Assembly: GCA_964648705.1 (NCBI GenBank)
Contig: CAZYOI010000008.1
Coordinates: forward strand, 1 to 17,083
From: CAZDXV01 sp964648705
GTDB lineage: Bacteria > Patescibacteriota > Minisyncoccia > Minisyncoccales > GWA2-38-27
DNA length: 17,083 nt
Direction of reading: 5' to 3'
Numbering within the stretch: position 1 is the stretch's first letter; each line of letters opens with the position of its first letter. Made by a program: the position numbers and the translations under genes. Positions 14,434 through 17,083 of this stretch are shown here, piece after piece. Under the pieces are notes generated by a model, which was not told where the DNA came from, did not search any database, and saw only the letters and a list, made by a program, of their open reading frames with translations.

Positions 14434-14802
14434 ATGACACAATCTAAATATACAATTAAAGACTTTAGAAGGGACTTTCCTGACGATAAAGCCTGTCTGG
14501 AATATTTGTTTAAGACCTACTACGGCGGAAAAGACTACAAATGCCCCAAATGCGGCAAAAAGGGCTTCTACAGAGTTAAAAAGAGAAGGGCCTACGCCTG
14601 CTCTTTTTGCGGTTATCAGGTTTATCCTACAGCCAAGACTATTTTTCATAAATCCTCTACTCCTCTTATTGACTGGTTTTTCGCTATGTTTTTGAAATCC
14701 CGATCAAAGCATAAGATTACAGCTAAGGAGCTTCAGGGTTATCTGGGATGCGGTTACAAGACGGCCTGGAGAATGAATAAAAAGATAGACAGCTTAGATT
14801 GA
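14434..14802 (+). CDS. Stand-alone IS1595-type zinc-ribbon transposase domain
   Basis: A 122-residue protein matching the N-terminal part of IS1595-family transposases. FRRDFPDDKACLEYLFK lies near the start, then a zinc ribbon with CPKCG (Cys37, Cys40) and CSFCG (about 56-60), then SSTPLIDWFFAMFL and a helical DNA-binding part ending GCGYKTAWRMNKK. The DDE catalytic domain that should follow is absent: the frame stops at 14802 and a terminator comes at 14836. It can therefore not transpose alone, but could bind DNA. It may be a truncated insertion sequence or a domesticated regulator. An inverted repeat lies just before the ATG, and tRNA-Arg(CCT) is upstream. Confidence 0.78.
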   Translation: MTQSKYTIKDFRRDFPDDKACLEYLFKTYYGGKDYKCPKCGKKGFYRVKKRRAYACSFCGYQVYPTAKTIFHKSSTPLIDWFFAMFLKSRSKHKITAKELQGYLGCGYKTAWRMNKKIDSLD

Positions 14803-14835
14803 TTTTTTTAGAAAAATAATCCTTATAAAATATCA

Positions 14836-14865
14836 TCCGATATAAATAAGATTATCGGAGTTTTT
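14836..14865 (+). terminator. Terminator after zinc-ribbon gene, copy A
   Basis: TCCGATA (14836-14842) and TATCGGA (14853-14859), 7-bp stem, 10-nt loop, followed by GTTTTT. Confidence 0.65.
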
Positions 14866-14924
14866 AACTTAAAAACCCTATTTTTTGATATCTGATAGCC
14901 AATATTTTTTCCACAGCTTTGTTA

Positions 14925-14953
14925 TTGACAGAGCTGTTTGATAAAGAGATAAT
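14925..14953 (+). promoter_or_regulatory. Outward promoter at the end of repeat copy A
   Basis: Perfect TTGACA (14925-14930), 17 nt, GATAAT (14948-14953). It directs transcription into the paralogue fragment at 14983. A CAGCTTTG/CAGAGCTG hairpin (one G-T pair) overlaps the -35 and could be an operator. Confidence 0.65.
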
Positions 14954-14982
14954 AGGACAAGAAAGTTGCTTAAAAAAAGGAA

Positions 14983-15456
14983 ATGGCAGCGAAGAAGAGA
15001 GCTTCCGAAAAAGCCGATCTGAACGAGATTCCTTTTGATGTTTTTGCTCCTTTTAGATTGATAAGTTCTGCCTTTCAGAGAAAGAGAATTGGAGTTGGCC
15101 TTTATATCAATTTTATAATAGTTTGTTTTCTAAAACTCCCGATTTCAATTATGGAGATACAAAAAACATTTGAGCCGCGAAAACCAAGTGGTTCAATTAA
15201 TACCGTCGGGCAGACGGAAATCAACGCTTGTGGTAGCATTAGCCACTCGTTGAAGCAAGAATCTCCCAATTTTAGTCGTGTACGTGGAGAGTGTCAATCT
15301 TATGCCCCAAATGCGGCAAAAAGGGCTTCTACAGAGTTAAAAAGAGAAGGGCCTACGCCTGCTCTTTTTGCGGTTATCAGGTTTATCCTACAGCCAAGAC
15401 TATTTTTCATAAATCCTCTACTCCTCTTATTGACTGGTTTTTCGCTATGTTTTTGA
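14983..15456 (+). pseudogene. Chimeric reading frame built from three unrelated pieces
   Basis: A 157-codon open frame with a composite origin. Codons 1-39 (MAAKKRASEK, then VFAPFRLISSAFQRKRIGVG) match residues 123-166 of the HTH-membrane protein downstream, with small deletions, and end just where the membrane helix should start. The middle (about 15125-15300) resembles the C-terminus of an IS605-family TnpB (GQTEINACG, SLKQE). From 15302 it reads the zinc-ribbon repeat in the wrong frame. There is no reason to expect a functional product, though a promoter with a perfect -35 lies directly upstream. Confidence 0.65.
15125..15300 (+). mobile_element. IS605-family element 3' remnant (tnpB C-terminus and right end)
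   Basis: The frame reads EPRKPSGSINTVGQTEINACG (as PSGS, then VGQTEINACG), followed by SLKQESPNF, a pattern recalled from TnpB/OrfB C-termini. Two compact hairpins lie here: CCGTC/GACGG (15203-15217), and AACG/CGTT (15223-15251) enclosing GTGGT/GCCAC. Such folds fit the omega-RNA region that overlaps the tnpB 3' end. The sequence stops exactly where repeat copy B begins. The 5' part of the element is missing. The family call is from memory of the motif, not from a search. Confidence 0.55.
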
Positions 15457-15563
15457 AATCCCGATCAAAGCATAAGATTACAGCTAAGGAGCTTCAGGGT
15501 TATCTGGGATGCGGTTACAAGACGGCCTGGAGAATGAATAAAAAGATAGACAGCTTAGATTGA
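15291..15563 (+). pseudogene. Truncated zinc-ribbon transposase domain, copy B
   Basis: From codon 5 (CPKCG) to the stop this 90-codon frame is identical to residues 37-122 of the gene at 14434. The first 36 residues are lost and replaced by four codons from the IS605-type end, beginning with GTG at 15291. The whole zinc ribbon is kept, so a product could still fold, but it lacks the N-terminal helix and the original start region. Confidence 0.7.
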
Positions 15564-15596
15564 TTTTTTTAGAAAAATAATCCTTATAAAATATCA

Positions 15597-15626
15597 TCCG
15601 ATATAAATAAGATTATCGGAGTTTTT
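15597..15626 (+). terminator. Terminator in repeat copy B
   Basis: The same TCCGATA/TATCGGA hairpin with GTTTTT tail as in copy A. Confidence 0.65.
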
Positions 15627-15685
15627 AACTTAAAAACCCTATTTTTTGATATCTGATAGCCAATATTTTTTCCACAGCTTTGTTA

Positions 15686-15714
15686 TTGACAGAGCTGTTT
15701 GATAAAGAGATAAT
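15686..15714 (+). promoter_or_regulatory. Promoter at the end of repeat copy B, facing the HTH-membrane gene
   Basis: TTGACA (15686-15691), 17 nt, GATAAT (15709-15714), so transcription should start near 15721. The transcript would carry a leader of about 150 nt, including the structured element at 15745-15836, before the ATG at 15873. Confidence 0.65.
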
Positions 15715-15744
15715 AAAGTAATATCTTAACAGAAGCTACTTTAA

Positions 15745-15836
15745 AAAAAGAAGACCCTCATCCTCACTAAAACTTCTTGGCCGTCGTTTAAGTGAAACCT
15801 TGAAATAATATTCAAGGGGAATCAGGTCTTCTTTTT
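15745..15836 (+). ncRNA. Predicted three-way-junction RNA in the leader of the HTH-membrane gene
   Basis: The outer stem is a perfect 12-bp pair: AAAAAGAAGACC (15745-15756) with GGTCTTCTTTTT (15825-15836). Inside are two hairpins: TCACTAAAAC (15764-15773) with GTTTAAGTGA (15786-15795), one A-A mismatch; and CCTTGAA (15798-15804) with TTCAAGG (15811-15817), perfect, 6-nt loop. The joints are 7, 2 and 7 nt. The outer stem ends in a T-run, so it can act as a terminator. The CTTCTT in the first hairpin loop (15773-15778) could pair with AAGAAG of the outer stem instead, an antiterminator-like choice. No known riboswitch class is recognised. Alternatives are a large-loop terminator or a 92-bp element with 12-bp inverted ends. 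Confidence 0.5.
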
Positions 15837-15872
15837 GTAGAATAGTAAAAATAAGGGATTCTGTCAATAGTT

Positions 15873-16919
15873 ATGCCAGAGGAGAAAAAAGAAAACTACA
15901 TACCTCTTTCAGAGGCTACCAAGCACTGCGACCATTCTCAGGCCTACTTGAATTTGAGAGTCAGGCAGGGAAAGCTCAAAGCTGTGAAGTTCGGCAGAAA
16001 CTGGATGACCAAAAAAGAATGGGTTGAGAATTACGTTGCCAGAATGAATAATAAAAATGGCCACGGAGACTATATACCCCTCGGCGAAGCTACCAAGCAC
16101 TGCGACTACTCTCAGGCCTACTTGAATTTGAGAGTCAGGCAGGGAAAGCTCAAAGCTGTGAAGTTCGGCAGAAACTGGATGACCAAAAAAGAATGGGTTG
16201 AGGATTATGTTAAGAAAGCAAGAAGATATAAAAAGAAGATGGCAGCAAAGAAGAGGGCTTCCGAAAAACCTGCTCTGAACGAGGTTCCTTTTGGCGCCTT
16301 TGATGTTTTTGCTCCTTCTAGATTGATAAGTTCTGCCTTTCAGAGAAGGAGAAAGAGAATCGGGGTTGCTTGCGTTTTAGCTTTTATATCATTCTTATTC
16401 TTAACCCTTTCTATTTTTGGTACTGCCGGCGACAAGAGTTACCCAGATAGAGTTCTGGGAAAGGCGTCTGTTTTGGTAGGAAACGTTGGAGAGGTAGGCA
16501 ACGATTTCTGGGAGCTGTCTATTAGTACGGTTCAGGAATTTGCTGGCGCTTCCAAAAAAGATCCCCAGGGTATTTTTTCAGGATATATTAATTGGGTCTG
16601 CAGCAGAGTTTCAGATTTAGGAAGAGAGATCAGGAATATTCCGACTAGGATAGCCAGTCTCTTTTTCCCGGAGGAGGAACCGAAAGAGAAAAAGGAGATA
16701 GCAAAGAAACCTTTGCCCGGTCCCGAAGAGGGCATGGTAGTTCTTCCTTCTGCAAAAGAAGACGAGGAAGCGAAAGACAGAATAACGGCCTCTTTTTCAG
16801 ACGAGGTTGAGGTTAAGCCGGAAGACAAGACCTCGGGGATTATTATCCCTGTCTTTAGAAAAGGTCTTGGAGAAGAATACATGTATGTAATGGTTCCAAC
16901 AAAGGAAAAGAAAAAGTAA
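15873..16919 (+). CDS. Membrane-anchored protein with two tandem excisionase-type HTH domains
   Basis: A 348-residue protein. Two near-identical HTH_17/excisionase-like units (about 8-55 and 66-113), each with PLxEATKHCD, SQAYLNLRVRQGKLKAVKFG and a closing KKEWVExYV, are followed by a Lys/Arg-rich linker (115-130) and a membrane helix at about 164-183. A C-terminal part of about 165 residues should lie outside the membrane; it is Pro/Glu/Lys-rich near 225-300 and ends near GIIIPVFRKGLGEEYMYVMV. The layout suggests a membrane-tethered DNA-binding regulator, similar in logic to ToxR (inference). A promoter and structured leader lie upstream, and a secreted-protein gene follows after 81 nt. A fragment of a paralogue lies at 14983. 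The start has no clear ribosome site; ATG 15873 precedes the first HTH unit directly. Confidence 0.75.
   Translation: MPEEKKENYIPLSEATKHCDHSQAYLNLRVRQGKLKAVKFGRNWMTKKEWVENYVARMNNKNGHGDYIPLGEATKHCDYSQAYLNLRVRQGKLKAVKFGRNWMTKKEWVEDYVKKARRYKKKMAAKKRASEKPALNEVPFGAFDVFAPSRLISSAFQRRRKRIGVACVLAFISFLFLTLSIFGTAGDKSYPDRVLGKASVLVGNVGEVGNDFWELSISTVQEFAGASKKDPQGIFSGYINWVCSRVSDLGREIRNIPTRIASLFFPEEEPKEKKEIAKKPLPGPEEGMVVLPSAKEDEEAKDRITASFSDEVEVKPEDKTSGIIIPVFRKGLGEEYMYVMVPTKEKKK
15915..16028 (+). repeat. HTH-coding tandem repeat, unit 1
   Basis: The 114 nt match 16089-16202 with only two differences (cat against tac codon). Period 174 nt (58 codons). Third positions are conserved too, so the copy is recent or kept alike by conversion. 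Confidence 0.9.
16089..16202 (+). repeat. HTH-coding tandem repeat, unit 2
   Basis: The second unit of the 174-nt-period tandem repeat within the HTH-membrane gene. Confidence 0.9.
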
Positions 16920-17000
16920 AATCCTCTCTTTTAAATTAGTCGGTTTTTAAAGGGGAAATTAAAAAGGTCGAAAAATTATAAATTACCAAAATCAAAAATT

Positions 17001-17083
17001 ATGAAAAAAACATTAAGTTTAAGCCTTATTACCGCTTTAGTGCTAATGACAGCTTTTATGTTTTTAGAGCCTCAGTCAGTAGA
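17001..17083 (+). CDS. Secreted or surface protein, N-terminus only
   Basis: Only 27 complete codons are in the window: MKKTLSLSLITALVLMTAFM, then FLEPQSV. This is a typical signal peptide with two Lys and a hydrophobic core. The rest lies beyond the window, so no function can be given. It starts 81 nt after the HTH-membrane gene. The gap is AT-rich, with a possible TATAAA at about 16977, but no convincing promoter or terminator. It may be the target or partner of the upstream membrane regulator (inference). Confidence 0.7.
   Translation, partial: MKKTLSLSLITALVLMTAFMFLEPQSV

Larger units (their letters stand above)
14541..14954 (+). repeat. 414-bp direct repeat, copy A
   Basis: Matches 15302-15715 base for base as far as I can compare by eye (constant offset 761). 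It covers most of the zinc-ribbon gene from its CPKCG codons, a terminator and a promoter. Beyond both ends the sequences differ at once. Confidence 0.92.
15302..15715 (+). repeat. 414-bp direct repeat, copy B
   Basis: Matches 14541-14954. The left edge abuts the tnpB-like remnant; the right edge ends immediately after the promoter -10 box. Downstream of this the two copies share nothing directly. Confidence 0.92.

Noticed and set aside
15745..15836. Small transposable element with 12-bp inverted ends
   Set aside because: No target-site duplication is visible, and nested hairpins plus the upstream promoter fit a leader RNA better. It is kept as an alternative in the feature.
14345..17083. 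CRISPR array
   Set aside because: The repeats here are one long duplication and one tandem protein repeat; there are no regularly spaced short repeats.

Overview
The window looks like a chromosomal segment from a Candidate Phyla Radiation (Patescibacteria, probably Parcubacteria-like) genome. This is inferred, not proven. The reasons are short, tightly packed and overlapping genes, a compact type IV pilus operon of the CPR kind, few recognisable Shine-Dalgarno sites with several ATGs only 5-8 nt behind a -10 box, a stand-alone zinc-ribbon transposase piece, and a membrane-anchored HTH protein upstream of a secreted protein. No species call is possible.

Region 1 (1-139): the 5' part of a tRNA-Pro(TGG) on the minus strand, cut by the window edge, with its promoter. 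A divergent -10 box serves the histidine kinase.

Region 2 (140-11049): signalling plus type IV pilus genes, all on the plus strand. The order is membrane histidine kinase, single-domain response regulator, PilB ATPase, PilC platform protein, a large PilV-like prepilin, a PulJ/PilW-like prepilin, a PilX-like membrane protein, PilM, PilN, PilO and a small unrecognised membrane protein. Most neighbours overlap by 1-11 nt, so they are probably co-transcribed and translationally coupled. An extended -10 box just before pilM suggests an internal promoter. PilM-N-O would form the inner-membrane alignment complex, PilB and PilC the motor and platform, and the two prepilins with the PilX-like protein a minor-pilin tip. 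The major pilin, prepilin peptidase and PilT are not in the window.

Region 3 (11050-12600): tRNA-Arg(TCT) with a near-consensus promoter, a hairpin, a Cys-rich HNH endonuclease gene, a 5' half-copy of a tRNA-His, a complete tRNA-His with C at position 33, and a glycerophosphodiester phosphodiesterase gene starting 10 nt after it.

Region 4 (12600-14344): hicB with a good promoter, a broken and truncated hicA, a 55-residue membrane protein, a convergent HtrA-like serine protease gene, and tRNA-Arg(CCT).

Region 5 (14345-17083): a rearranged mobile region. A stand-alone IS1595-type zinc-ribbon gene is followed by a terminator and an outward promoter. A 414-bp stretch holding the 3' three quarters of that gene, the terminator and the promoter is repeated without a difference that I can see, 761 bp downstream. 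Between the copies lie a fragment of a paralogue of the downstream HTH-membrane gene and what looks like the 3' end of an IS605-family tnpB, whose end abuts the second copy. The second promoter points through a predicted three-way-junction RNA into a gene for a protein with two nearly identical HTH units and one membrane segment. A secreted protein gene begins at the window edge.
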